Source: UBA9676 sp036522155 (lineage in GTDB: Bacteria; Actinomycetota; Actinomycetes; Streptosporangiales; Streptosporangiaceae). Taken from it: a stretch of 31,197 bases of DNA. Made by a program: the position numbers and the translations under genes. Of the stretch, positions 6,377-14,890 are shown one piece after another (the stretch's first letter is position 1; every line of letters starts with the position of its first letter). The stretch lies in NCBI GenBank assembly GCA_036522155.1, contig DATDGI010000269.1, forward strand, positions 1 through 31,197, in the 5' to 3' direction. The notes under the pieces are model-generated. The model was not told the DNA's origin and did no database searches. It worked only from the letters and a program-made list of their open reading frames with translations.

Positions 6377-7636
6377 GTGGAATACGGCCGGGCTCACCAG
6401 AACCTGCTAACGGCGGACCGGCTGACGGTGCGCAGCGTGGCGATCGACGATCCGGGTGAGCTGGTGGCGCGCCTGCCCGGCCCGGCCGCGCTGGCCTGGA
6501 TCCGGCACGGCGAGGGCATGGTGGGCTGGGGCGAGGCGGCCCGGATCGCGCTGCCGGCCGGCCAGGACATGTTCACCGCGGGCGAGAAATGGCTGCGCGA
6601 ATTGTTCGACCGGGCCCTGGTCGACGACCAGGTGCAGCTGCCGGGCTCGGGGCCGGTCGCGTTCGGCGCCTTCACCTTCGACCCCACCAGCGACGGGTCG
6701 GTGCTGGTGGTGCCGGCCATGGTGCTCGGCCGCCGGGCCGGGCAGGCCTGGCTGACCAGCATCGGCGGTCCCGGCACCGGATTGCCCGTGCCCAGCCCAT
6801 TGCGCCCGCCGTCGGAGGTGCGCTGGCACGACGGCAGCCTGCCCGCCCCCGACTGGGAGCGGGCCGTGGCCACGGCGGTCAGCCGGATCAAGGCTGGCGG
6901 CCTGGGCAAGGTGGTGCTGGCACGCGACCTGTACGCCACCACGTCGGCCGGCATCGACACCCGGGTGCTGCTGCGCCGGCTGGCCGGCCGTTACCCGGGC
7001 TGCTACACCTTCGCCTGCGCCGGGCTGGTCGGCGCCACCCCGGAACTGCTGATCAGCCGGCAGGGCACCGACATCAGCTCGCTGGTGCTGGCCGGTACCA
7101 CCCCGCGCGGCCGGGACGCCGCGGCGGACGCGGCGCTGGGCGCCAGCCTGCTCGCCTCGGCCAAGGACGTGGCCGAGCACGAGTACGCCGTGGCCGGGGT
7201 GCGGGCCACGCTCGCCCCGCTATGCGAGAAGCTGTCGGTCGATCCCCGCCCGTCGCTGCTGCGGCTGGCCAACGTGCAGCACCTGGCCACCCGGATCCGC
7301 GGGCGGCTGGCCGGATCGGGCAGCGAGCATTCGGCGCTGTCGCTGGTGGCCACGCTGCACCCGACCGGTGCGGTGTGCGGGACCCCGACCGAGGCGGCCA
7401 TGGAAGTCATCCGCGAACTGGAGGGCATGGACCGCGGCCGCTACGCCGGGCCGGTCGGCTGGATGGACGACCAGGGCAACGGGGAATGGTGCATCGCGCT
7501 GCGGTGTGCCGAGATCGAGGGATCCCGGGCCCGGCTGTTCGCGGGCTGCGGCATCGTGGCCGGCTCGGATCCGGCGGCCGAACTGGCCGAGGCCCAGATC
7601 AAGCTCCGGCCGATGCAGTTCGCCCTGGAGGGCTAG
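6377..7636 (+). CDS. menF: Isochorismate synthase MenF
   Basis: Chorismate-binding enzyme of 419 aa that converts chorismate to isochorismate, the entry step of menaquinone synthesis. Family motifs in order: LGKVVLARDLYA, YTFACAGLVGATPELLI, LAGTTPRG, SAKDVAEHEYAV, LANVQHLATRIRG, LHPTGAVCGTPTEAAM, GRYAGPVGWMD and ARLFAGCGIVAGSDPAAE near the end. The start at GTG 6377 gives the normal length. A -10-like TAAAGT (6363-6368) ends eight bases before it, so the mRNA may be leaderless. Extending to the TTG at 6263 would add an unlikely Gly/His-rich leader. An entC/dhbC-type siderophore role is possible in principle, but the neighbouring menDCB and menE genes make MenF the better call. Its TAG stop shares a CTAG with menD on the other strand. 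Confidence 0.92.
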   Translation: MEYGRAHQNLLTADRLTVRSVAIDDPGELVARLPGPAALAWIRHGEGMVGWGEAARIALPAGQDMFTAGEKWLRELFDRALVDDQVQLPGSGPVAFGAFTFDPTSDGSVLVVPAMVLGRRAGQAWLTSIGGPGTGLPVPSPLRPPSEVRWHDGSLPAPDWERAVATAVSRIKAGGLGKVVLARDLYATTSAGIDTRVLLRRLAGRYPGCYTFACAGLVGATPELLISRQGTDISSLVLAGTTPRGRDAAADAALGASLLASAKDVAEHEYAVAGVRATLAPLCEKLSVDPRPSLLRLANVQHLATRIRGRLAGSGSEHSALSLVATLHPTGAVCGTPTEAAMEVIRELEGMDRGRYAGPVGWMDDQGNGEWCIALRCAEIEGSRARLFAGCGIVAGSDPAAELAEAQIKLRPMQFALEG

Positions 7637-9351
7637 GCCCGGATCGCGGCCGCGGCCGCGGCCGTGCCGGCCGCCTGCAGCCGCTGGCGCAGCGCGGTGC
7701 CCTCCACCCGGCTGGTCCGCGCCTCCACCACCCGGATCCCCTTCCCGGGCAGCAGGCCGGCCAGCCCGGACGGCCGGTCCAGGGTCACCGCGGGCAGGCC
7801 CGCCGCGGCGGCCAGCCGGGTCACCTCGCCGCCATGCGGGGTGCCAAACACCCGCTCGAACGGCCCGGTGAACGCGGCCGGCTCCAGCAGCGAGAAGATG
7901 CCGCCGCCGTCGTTGTTCACCACCACCAGCACCAGGTCGGGCCGCGGTTCCTCGGGCCCGGCGAACAGCCCAGGCGCGTCGTGCAGGAAGGCCAGGTCCC
8001 CGAGCAGCGCCACCGCCGGGCCGCCGCCGGCCTGCTGATGGGCCAGGGCCGCCCCCCAGGCGGTGGAGACCAGGCCGTCGATGCCGCTGGCCCCGCGGCT
8101 GGCCATGACCGTGACCCCGGCCCGCGGCGTCATCTGCTGGTCCAGGTCCCGGACCGGGAGGCTGGACGCGGCCCACAGCAGCGCCCCGCTGGGCAGGGCG
8201 GCCGCCAGGTCGCGGGCCAGCCTGGGCTCGCTGACGGTGTCATCGGCGTCCAGGATGCGGGCCGCCGCGGACCGGGCGGCGGCGTCCGCGGCCAGCCACG
8301 ACGCCAGCCACGGCCGGCCCGCGCCAGGGCCTGGGGCGCCGGCGAGCCGGACCGCCCGGGCGACGTCGGTGGCGGTCCGGGCCGGATCCGCCCACTGGCC
8401 CGGCCCTTGCGCGACGACCACGTGCCGGGGCGGCGCGCCCGACGGCGACCTGGCCGCCAGGTAGCCGAGCTGGGGCCGGGACAGCCCGGGCCGGCCGGCC
8501 GACACGATCACGTCCGGCCGGTGCGCGGCCACGAACGCGGCCGAATCGAGCAGGTAGGGATACGCGCCGAGGGCGCAAGGCCCGGACCGCGCGCCGGACG
8601 ACGGCTCGGCCAGCACCGGCCAGCCGGCCTCGCCGGCCAGCGCCAGCAGCGCGGCCGGGTCACCGCAGCCGTCCCCGCACACCACCACCCCGCGCTCGGT
8701 CCACGGCAGTTCCAGCGCGGGCACGGCCGGCTGGCCGCCGAACGCCGTCCAGCGGGCCCCGTCCGGGCGCCCGGTGAGCGGCTCCGGCCAGTCCTCCCCG
8801 GCCGGGGACGGCACCAGCGGCTCGCGCAGGGGCAGGTTGAGGTGGACCGGGCCGGGGAAGCCGCCCGCTTCCCCGGCCGCCACCGCCCAGGCCCGGCAGG
8901 CCAGCGACCGCCAGTACCCGGTCATGCCCGGGCGGGCCTCCGGCACCCCCACCTCGCAGAACCAGCGCACCGCGTCCCCGTACAGCTTGAGCTGGTCGAT
9001 CGTCTGGTTGGCGCCGGTCCCGCGCAGCTCCGGCGGCCGGTCCGCGGTCAGCACCAGCAGCGGCACGCCGGCCTCGCTGGCCTCGATCACGGCCGGATGG
9101 AACTGGGCCGCGGCCGTGCCCGACGTGCAGACCAGCGCCACCGGGCGGCGGCTCACCTTGGCCAGGCCCAGCGCCAGGAACGCCGCCGACCGCTCATCGA
9201 TCCGCACGTGCAGCCGCACCGGCCCGGCGCGGCCCCACAGCGCCATGGCCAGCGGCCCGCTGCGCGAACCGGGGGCGATCACCGCCTCGGCCAGCCCGCA
9301 CCGGGCCAGTTCGTCGGTGAGCACCGTGGCCAGGGCCGTCGCCGGGTTCAC
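7633..9351 (-). CDS. menD: SEPHCHC synthase MenD
   Basis: Thiamine-diphosphate enzyme of 572 aa. It joins isochorismate and 2-oxoglutarate to give SEPHCHC in menaquinone synthesis. The N-terminus NPATALATVLTDELARCG is typical. The catalytic glutamate is E53 in RIDERSAAFLALG. SGTAAAQFHPAVIEA and LTADRPPELRGTGANQTIDQ follow. The ThDP/Mg motif runs from GDLAFLHD to VVVNNDGGGIFSLL. The C-terminus has an alanine run coded by a GCGGCC repeat. The GTG start at 9351 overlaps the menC stop (GTGA), making it the last gene of the coupled menB-menC-menD operon. Its TAG stop is the reverse complement of menF's, both lying on one CTAG. Confidence 0.95.
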   Translation of the reverse strand: MNPATALATVLTDELARCGLAEAVIAPGSRSGPLAMALWGRAGPVRLHVRIDERSAAFLALGLAKVSRRPVALVCTSGTAAAQFHPAVIEASEAGVPLLVLTADRPPELRGTGANQTIDQLKLYGDAVRWFCEVGVPEARPGMTGYWRSLACRAWAVAAGEAGGFPGPVHLNLPLREPLVPSPAGEDWPEPLTGRPDGARWTAFGGQPAVPALELPWTERGVVVCGDGCGDPAALLALAGEAGWPVLAEPSSGARSGPCALGAYPYLLDSAAFVAAHRPDVIVSAGRPGLSRPQLGYLAARSPSGAPPRHVVVAQGPGQWADPARTATDVARAVRLAGAPGPGAGRPWLASWLAADAAARSAAARILDADDTVSEPRLARDLAAALPSGALLWAASSLPVRDLDQQMTPRAGVTVMASRGASGIDGLVSTAWGAALAHQQAGGGPAVALLGDLAFLHDAPGLFAGPEEPRPDLVLVVVNNDGGGIFSLLEPAAFTGPFERVFGTPHGGEVTRLAAAAGLPAVTLDRPSGLAGLLPGKGIRVVEARTSRVEGTALRQRLQAAGTAAAAAAIRA

Positions 9352-10319
9352 GGCCGTTCCAGGTACTGGGCCGCGGCCAGCATCCGGGCCCGCCAGGGTG
9401 CGGGGTCGGCCTCCCACGCCGCCAGGCGTTCGGCCGCCACCGCGGGCCGCCGGGCCGGCAGGGTCCCCCCCACCTCGGCCAGCGGCGCACCGGTCACGTC
9501 CGCGGTGAGCAGGCTCATCGTGGCCAGCCCGCAGGCGTAGTCAAGCTCGGGCAGGGCGGCGGCCAGCGCCACCCCGGCGGCCAGCCCGACCGAGGTCTCG
9601 ATCGCGCTGGACACCACCACCGGCAGCCCGCAGGCTTCGGCGACGGCCAGCGCGGCCCGCACCCCGCCCAGCGGCTGGGCCTTGAGCACCACGATGTCGG
9701 CGGCGCCGGCCGCCCGGACCGCCAGCGGGTCCTCGGCCCGGCGGATCGACTCGTCGGCGGCGACCGGCACGTCCACCCGGCGCCGCAGCTGGGCCAGTTC
9801 GTCCAGGGTCGCGCACGGCTGCTCGGCGTATTCCAGGCCGAACCGGCCGAGCTCGCGCAGCGCGCGTTCGGCCTGGTCCACCGACCAGGCGCCGTTGGCG
9901 TCGACCCGGATCCGCCCGGCCGGGCCGAGTGCGTCGCGCACCGCCTCCACCCGGGCCACGTCCGCGCGGGCGGGCTGACCGGGCTCGGCCACCTTGACCT
10001 TGGCCGTGCGGCAGCCGGAGCCGGCCACGATGGCGTGCGCCTGCTCCGGGCCGACCGCGGGCACGGTCACGTTCACCGGCACCTCCGGGCGGACCGGGGC
10101 GGGCCAGCCGGTGACCGCGGCCTCCAGCGCGCAGCGGAGCCAGCGGGCGCACTCGCGCGGCCCGTAGCCGTCGAACGGGGAGAACTCACCCCAGCCCGCC
10201 GGCCCCTCGATCAGTGCGCCCTCCCGGACGGTGATGCCGCGGAACCGGGTGGTCATCGGGATGGCGAACGCCCGCAGCCCGGGCAGCAGGCCCGCGACCA
10301 GGTCGGCGGCGCCGGTCAC
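9348..10319 (-). CDS. menC: o-Succinylbenzoate synthase MenC
   Basis: Enolase-superfamily enzyme of 323 aa that dehydrates SHCHC to o-succinylbenzoate. Catalytic residues are readable: KxK at K107/K109, metal ligands D140 (RVDANGAW), E166 (EYAEQPC) and D189 (AADES), and the second lysine K213 (VLKAQPLGG). The GTG start at 10319 overlaps the menB stop by GTGA, and the stop overlaps the menD start in the same way, so translation is chained through the operon. The frame stays open upstream into menB, but those residues are not MenC-like. The length matches the short actinobacterial MenC form. Confidence 0.94.
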   Translation of the reverse strand: MTGAADLVAGLLPGLRAFAIPMTTRFRGITVREGALIEGPAGWGEFSPFDGYGPRECARWLRCALEAAVTGWPAPVRPEVPVNVTVPAVGPEQAHAIVAGSGCRTAKVKVAEPGQPARADVARVEAVRDALGPAGRIRVDANGAWSVDQAERALRELGRFGLEYAEQPCATLDELAQLRRRVDVPVAADESIRRAEDPLAVRAAGAADIVVLKAQPLGGVRAALAVAEACGLPVVVSSAIETSVGLAAGVALAAALPELDYACGLATMSLLTADVTGAPLAEVGGTLPARRPAVAAERLAAWEADPAPWRARMLAAAQYLERP

Positions 10320-11134
10320 GGGCGGCGAGGGAACCTCGCGAAGTCGGGGGCCCGCTTCTGCTTGAACGCGTCCCGCCCTTCCTGCGCCTCTTCGCTCAGG
10401 TAGAACAGCAGCGTGGCGTCCCCGGCGAACTGCTGCATCCCGGCCGCGCCGTCGGTCACCGCGTTCAGCGCGCCCTTGAGCATGCGCAACGCCAGCGGCG
10501 ACTTGGCGAGCAGTTCCCGCGCCCAGGCGACGGTCTCCTCTTCCAGCTTGTCCAGCGGCACGACCGTGTTGACCAGGCCCATCTCCAGCGCCTGCTGGGC
10601 GCTGTACTGGCGGCACAGGTACCAGATCTCGCGCGCCTTCTTGAGCCCCACCGTGCTGGCCAGCAGCCAGGAGCCGTACCCGCCGTCGAACGAGCCGACC
10701 TTCGGGCCGGTCTGGCCGAAGACCGCGTTGTCGGCGGCGATGGTGAGGTCGCAGCAGACGTGCAGCACGTGGCCGCCGCCGATCGCGTAGCCCGCCACCA
10801 TCGCGATCACCGGCTTGGGGGTGCGCCGGATCTGCACCTGCAGGTCGAGCACGTTGAGCCGGCCCACCCCGCGGGAGTCCAGGTACCCGTCGTCGCCGCG
10901 GATCTTCTGGTCGCCGCCGGAGCAGAAGGCCTGGGTGCCCGCGCCGGTCAGGATGATGACCCCGATCCCCGGATCATCCCGCGCCGCGTTGAACGCGTGC
11001 GAGAGCTCGAACAGGGTGGCCGGCCGGAAGGCGTTGCGCACCTCCGGGCGGTTGATGGTGATCTTCGCGATACCCTCGGCCGTTTCGTAGACGACATCGG
11101 TGTAGTCCTGATCCGGCCGCTGCCACTCGATCAC
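10316..11134 (-). CDS. menB: 1,4-Dihydroxy-2-naphthoyl-CoA synthase MenB
   Basis: Crotonase-fold enzyme of 272 aa that cyclises o-succinylbenzoyl-CoA to DHNA-CoA. Motifs: FCSGGDQKIRGDDGY (residues 70-84), the oxyanion-hole segment GYAIGGGHVLH, and GQTGPKVGSFDGGYGSWLLA with the catalytic-type Asp150. The C-terminal KQKRAPDFARFPR is the usual MenB ending. The GTG start at 11134 (MIEWQRPDQD) is supported by GGGAGGG a few bases upstream. It is first in the menB-menC-menD operon and divergent from menE, with 49 bp between the starts. Confidence 0.96.
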   Translation of the reverse strand: MIEWQRPDQDYTDVVYETAEGIAKITINRPEVRNAFRPATLFELSHAFNAARDDPGIGVIILTGAGTQAFCSGGDQKIRGDDGYLDSRGVGRLNVLDLQVQIRRTPKPVIAMVAGYAIGGGHVLHVCCDLTIAADNAVFGQTGPKVGSFDGGYGSWLLASTVGLKKAREIWYLCRQYSAQQALEMGLVNTVVPLDKLEEETVAWARELLAKSPLALRMLKGALNAVTDGAAGMQQFAGDATLLFYLSEEAQEGRDAFKQKRAPDFARFPRRP

Positions 11135-11170
11135 GTCCGACCCTCCCGGTCTATCCGCAGTTGCGCCCGT

Positions 11171-11186
11171 TAACCTTACGACGATG
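11171..11186 (+). promoter_or_regulatory. Leaderless -10 of menE
   Basis: TAACCT (11171-11176), seven bases, then the menE ATG (11184). No Shine-Dalgarno sequence. The -35 region is weak. Confidence 0.5.
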
Positions 11187-12407
11187 ACCGGCCGGCCCCT
11201 GCACGCACTCCTGCTCCCGGCCACCAGCGCGGGCCGGCTGCGGGACGCGCTGGCGGCGGCGCTGGACGGCACCGGCCCGGCCATCCTGCCGCTCGACCCG
11301 CGCCAGCGGGCGGCCCAGCTCACCGCGGCGCTGGCCGCGTTCGCCCCGGCCGCGATCGAAACCCCGGAAGGTACGGAACGGCGGCTGCCCGCGGCCCCGG
11401 TGCCCCCCGGCGTGGCCGTGGTCATCGCCACCTCCGGCTCCACCGGGGAACCCAAGGGCGTGCAGCTGACCGCGGCGGCGCTGCTGCATTCGGCCCGGGC
11501 CAGCCTGGACCGGCTGGCCGCCCGGCCCGGCGAGCGGTGGCTGTGCCCGCTGCCGGTCAGCCACATCGCCGGGCTGGGGGTGCTGGTCCGGTCGCTGGTG
11601 AGCGGCACGGACCCGGTGGTGACCGGCCGGCTGGGCGATGACGCCGACCTGGCCGCGCTGGGCTGCGCGCACGCGTCGCTGGTGCCGGCCCAGCTGCGGC
11701 GGCTGCTGGCGGCCGGGGCTGACCTGACCGCGGTGCGCACCATCCTGCTCGGTGGCGCGGCGGTGCCGCCGGGGCTGCTGGCCGCCGCGCGGGCGGCCGG
11801 GGCCCGGGTGGTCACCAGTTACGGCATGTCGGAGACCTGCGGCGGCTGCGTGTACGACGGATTCCCGCTGGCGGACGTGTCGGTGCGGGCCGGGGACGGC
11901 GGCCGGATCGAGGTCACCGGCCCGGTGCTGTTCGCCGGCTACCGGGGCCAGCCCGCTCTGACCGCCGCCGCCCTGGCGGACGGCTGGTTCGTCACCTCGG
12001 ACGTCGGCACGGTGGACCCCGGCGGCCGCCTGTCGGTGCACGGGCGGGCCGACGAGATGATCAATACCGGGGGTGAGAAGGTGGCCCCCGGCCCGGTCGC
12101 GGCGGCCCTGGAGGAATCCCCGGCGGTCCGGGAGGCGGCCGTGATCGGGGTGCCGGATCCGCGGTGGGGGGAACGGGTGACCGCGATCGTGGTGCCCGCC
12201 GACCCGGCCGACCCGCCCGCGCTGCCTGACCTGCGGGATCTGGTGGCAGAGCGGCTGCCCCGCCACGCCGCCCCGCAGGCTCTGCTGCTGGTGGCGGAGA
12301 TCCCGGTGCTGGCCTCGGGCAAGACCGACCGCGCCGCCCTGCGGCGGCTGGCTTTGACAGCTGACCTGGGCATGAACGAACTGCGCGGGAACAACCGCGC
12401 GCGCTGA
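11184..12407 (+). CDS. menE: o-Succinylbenzoate-CoA ligase MenE
   Basis: Acyl-adenylate-forming (ANL) enzyme of 407 aa that activates o-succinylbenzoate to its CoA thioester, the substrate of MenB. Motifs: the phosphate loop ATSGSTGEPKG (about residues 82-92), LLGGAAVPP, SYGMSETCGGCVYDG, DGWFVTSDVG, GRADEMINTGGEKV, and the C-terminal adenylation lysine in SGKTDRAAL (about K380). It is shorter than general acyl-CoA synthetases, as usual for actinobacterial MenE. It is divergent from menB, so the set menF, menD, menC, menB and menE is complete for chorismate to DHNA-CoA; menA, menG and the DHNA-CoA thioesterase are not in the window. Confidence 0.92.
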   Translation: MTGRPLHALLLPATSAGRLRDALAAALDGTGPAILPLDPRQRAAQLTAALAAFAPAAIETPEGTERRLPAAPVPPGVAVVIATSGSTGEPKGVQLTAAALLHSARASLDRLAARPGERWLCPLPVSHIAGLGVLVRSLVSGTDPVVTGRLGDDADLAALGCAHASLVPAQLRRLLAAGADLTAVRTILLGGAAVPPGLLAAARAAGARVVTSYGMSETCGGCVYDGFPLADVSVRAGDGGRIEVTGPVLFAGYRGQPALTAAALADGWFVTSDVGTVDPGGRLSVHGRADEMINTGGEKVAPGPVAAALEESPAVREAAVIGVPDPRWGERVTAIVVPADPADPPALPDLRDLVAERLPRHAAPQALLLVAEIPVLASGKTDRAALRRLALTADLGMNELRGNNRAR

Positions 12408-12447
12408 GCGTTAAAAGTTAGTACCGCGTGCTTCACAGTACCAAGCG

Positions 12448-13530
12448 ATGCAAGACCTGATGCAGAAGGACGACATGCAGACTGCGCAGACCGCCGAGCC
12501 CCTGGCCGACGAGGTCGTCGAGCTCGACAGCCTGGACGCCGCCGAGGCGGAGGCCGCCGCGCTGAGCGAGGCGGCCAGCCCGGCTGCCACGGCCGAGGTC
12601 GATCTGGACGACCAGACCTCGACGATGGGCGACTCGGTGCACACGTACCTGAAGTCGATCGGCCGGACCAGCCTGCTCACGGCCGAGCAGGAGGTGAACC
12701 TGGCCAAGCGGATCGAGGCCGGCCTGTTCGCCGAGCACAAGCTGGCGACCGAGCCGGATCTGGCCGAGGACTACCGCCGGGAGCTGCAGCTGGTGGCCGA
12801 GGACGGCCGCCGGGCCAAGGCCCACATGCTGGAGGCCAACCTGCGGCTGGTGGTGTCGGTGGCCAAGAAGTACAGCGACCGCGGGCTCTCACTGCTCGAT
12901 GTGGTCCAGGAGGGCAACCTGGGCCTGATCCGGGCGGTGGAGAAGTTCGACTACACCAAGGGCTACAAGTTCTCCACCTACGCCATGTGGTGGATCCGGC
13001 AGGCGATCCAGCGCGGTTTCGCCGACTCGGCCCGCACCATCCGGCTGCCGGTGCACGTGCTGGAGATGCTGAGCAAGCTCAGCCGGGTCGAGCGGGACAT
13101 GCACCAGCGGCTGGGCCGCGAGCCCACCCCGGCGGAGCTGGCCGTCGAGCTGGACCGGACCCCGGACCAGATCGAGGAACTGCTGCGCACCAGCCGGCAG
13201 CCGATCAGCCTGGACTCCACCATCGGCGAGGACGGCGAGACCAGCATCGGCGACCTGATCGAGGACGTGGACGCGCCGGAGGCGTCCGAGCTGGTGGACC
13301 GCCAGCTGATGGCCGACCAGCTGCGGCACGCCCTGGACGGGCTCACCCCGCGGGAAGCGACCATCATGGCCATGCGGTTCGGCCTGTACGACGGCAACCC
13401 GCACACGCTGGACGAGATCGGCCGCGCGCTGGGCCTGACCCGTGAGCGGATCCGCCAGCTGGAGAAGCAGTCGCTGTCCAAGCTGCGGCACCCGAGCCGG
13501 GCGCAGCCGCTGCTGGACTACGCCAGCTAG
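12448..13530 (+). CDS. Group 2 sigma-70 factor (SigB/HrdB-like)
   Basis: A 360-residue sigma factor. The N-terminus is short, acidic and Ala/Glu-rich, without the long region 1.1 of a housekeeping factor. Region 1.2 is about residues 61-93 (DSVHTYLKSIGRTSLLTAEQEV). Region 2 is about 127-197 and includes the -10-reading stretch GYKFSTYAMWWIRQAIQRG. Region 3 follows at about 205-280. Region 4 is about 297-350 with GLTRERIRQLEKQSLSKLRHPSR. The strong region 2.4 and 4.2 matches imply recognition of HrdB/SigA-type promoters. The start is uncertain: ATG 12448 has no ribosome site, while ATG 12475 follows AAGGA. Actinobacterial relatives such as mycobacterial SigB serve in stress or stationary phase. 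The stop shares a CTAG with the convergent patatin gene. Confidence 0.92.
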   Translation: MQDLMQKDDMQTAQTAEPLADEVVELDSLDAAEAEAAALSEAASPAATAEVDLDDQTSTMGDSVHTYLKSIGRTSLLTAEQEVNLAKRIEAGLFAEHKLATEPDLAEDYRRELQLVAEDGRRAKAHMLEANLRLVVSVAKKYSDRGLSLLDVVQEGNLGLIRAVEKFDYTKGYKFSTYAMWWIRQAIQRGFADSARTIRLPVHVLEMLSKLSRVERDMHQRLGREPTPAELAVELDRTPDQIEELLRTSRQPISLDSTIGEDGETSIGDLIEDVDAPEASELVDRQLMADQLRHALDGLTPREATIMAMRFGLYDGNPHTLDEIGRALGLTRERIRQLEKQSLSKLRHPSRAQPLLDYAS

Positions 13531-14363
13531 CCCCACACCGCGGCCAGGCCCGCCCTGGCCGCCTCCGCCTGCGCGTATCCGGCCCGGGCGGACGGGGCAC
13601 GGCAGCCCGGGTCCAGCAGGTTGCGCCCGAAGGCGGCCACCGCCGCCGCGTCGGGCGCGACCAGGGCCACCGCCTGGCTGCTGCGGCCCAGCTCGGTGAC
13701 CTGCTCGGGCACGCTGGTGATCGAGCGCAGCCCGCGGGTGATCGGCGCCACCACCACCACCCGGTCGTAGCCGGCCGCGAGGTCGGCGTTGGCGGGCGAG
13801 CGCATACCGCCGTCGATCCAGCGGCGCCCGTTGATGACGACGGGGGGCCAGATACCCGGCACCGCGCTGCTGGCCCCGACCGCGTCCACCAGATCCACTC
13901 CGCTGCTGGCGTCGAACGTGCCGAACTCGCCGGTGTCGGCGTCCACCGCGGTGATGACCAGCTTCCCGGCCGGCCAGTCATGGGTACCGAGCCGGGTCTC
14001 GATCACGGCCCGCCGCTTCGCTGGCGGGCCGGTGCGGGTGCGGGTAGCCATCCGGCCCAGCCGGCGGCGGGCCCGCTCCGGGCTGCGGGCCGGCACCACC
14101 GCCCAGAAGAACCGGGCCATCGTCAGCCGGGTCAGCCGGTCCACCGGCTCGCCGTCCACCGGGGCCAGCTGCGCCTGGTAGAGGCCGGGCAGGCCGATAC
14201 CGGAATTGACGACGGCGGCCACGCCCGCCCCGGCCGAGGTGCCGACCACCAGGTCGGCGCCGGTCAGGTCGACGCCGCGGGCGGCCAGCCCGGCCAGCAG
14301 GCCGATCTCCCAGGCCACCCCGGCCTCGCCGCCCGCACCGAGCACCAGTGCCCTGCTCGTCAT
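13527..14363 (-). CDS. Patatin-like phospholipase
   Basis: A 278-residue patatin-fold lipid acyl hydrolase. The glycine-rich oxyanion loop is LVLGAGGEAGVAWE (residues 6-19). The nucleophile elbow is GTSAG with Ser43, and the second member of the dyad is D184 in WIDGGMRS. No signal peptide is seen, so it is probably cytosolic or membrane-associated. ATG 14363 (MTSRALVLG) is preferred; a GTG two codons earlier (14369) is possible. The upstream divergent gap to the GNAT gene is about 86 bp and carries the hairpin CCGCCG-CAA-CGGCGG (14392-14406). The substrate is unknown. Confidence 0.9.
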   Translation of the reverse strand: MTSRALVLGAGGEAGVAWEIGLLAGLAARGVDLTGADLVVGTSAGAGVAAVVNSGIGLPGLYQAQLAPVDGEPVDRLTRLTMARFFWAVVPARSPERARRRLGRMATRTRTGPPAKRRAVIETRLGTHDWPAGKLVITAVDADTGEFGTFDASSGVDLVDAVGASSAVPGIWPPVVINGRRWIDGGMRSPANADLAAGYDRVVVVAPITRGLRSITSVPEQVTELGRSSQAVALVAPDAAAVAAFGRNLLDPGCRAPSARAGYAQAEAARAGLAAVWG

Positions 14364-14436
14364 TCCCACTGTTTATCACGGAGCTGGCAAACCGCCGCAA
14401 CGGCGGCACCGGTCTCCGGCGGCTGCGGCCACGCGG

Positions 14437-14452
14437 TACCCTGCCCGGCGTG
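14437..14452 (+). promoter_or_regulatory. Leaderless -10 of the GNAT gene
   Basis: TACCCT (14437-14442), seven bases, then GTG 14450. No ribosome site and no clear -35. Confidence 0.5.
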
Positions 14453-14890
14453 AGCCTCAGCATTGAAGTGGTGCGCGAGCCGACCGACGAAGTGGCCGAG
14501 GCGCTGCGCCGCCTCCTCCCCCAGCTGTCGAGCAAGGCCGTCCCGCCCGACCAGGCAACGGTGGCCGCGATCGTCGGGTCGCAGGCGACGACGCTCCTGG
14601 CCGCCCGGCTGGACGGCCGCATCGCCGGCCTGCTGGCGCTGGTGGTGTTCCCGATCCCGACCGGGGTGCGGGCCTGGATCGAGGACGTGGTCGTGGATGA
14701 GGCGGCCCGGGGCCAGGGCATCGGGAAGGCGCTCACCACCGAGGCGCTGGCGCTGGCCGAGGCCGCCGGGGCCAGGACGGTTGACCTCACCTCCCGCCCC
14801 TCACGCGAGGCGGCGGGCCGGCTGTACGAGCGGGTCGGCTTCACCAGCCGCAGCACCCGCATCTACCGCTATACCTTCGACTCGGCCTGA
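14450..14890 (+). CDS. GNAT family N-acetyltransferase
   Basis: A 146-residue GCN5-related acetyltransferase. The acetyl-CoA-binding motif A reads VVDEAARGQGIGKALTTEAL (Q/RxxGxG/A type). A motif-B-like C-terminal region EAAGRLYERVGFTSRSTRIYRY follows, as in small-molecule or protein N-acetyltransferases. The substrate cannot be told. GTG 14450 is preferred over the ATG at 14348, which would add a basic, non-family leader and overlap the patatin start; the GTG also sits seven bases after a -10-like hexamer. The 3' end overlaps the convergent membrane protein gene by 22 bp. Confidence 0.88.
   Translation: MSLSIEVVREPTDEVAEALRRLLPQLSSKAVPPDQATVAAIVGSQATTLLAARLDGRIAGLLALVVFPIPTGVRAWIEDVVVDEAARGQGIGKALTTEALALAEAAGARTVDLTSRPSREAAGRLYERVGFTSRSTRIYRYTFDSA

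Noticed and set aside
7641..7672. GCGGCC tandem run as a regulatory repeat
   Set aside because: It simply codes the alanine run at the MenD C-terminus.
6589..9540. Long plus-strand open frame across menF and menD
   Set aside because: Low-complexity Arg/Gly/Ala product; menF in another frame and menD on the other strand explain the region.
14392..14406. CCGCCG-CAA-CGGCGG hairpin as a terminator
   Set aside because: It lies between two divergent starts, where no terminator is expected; it could be an operator or chance.
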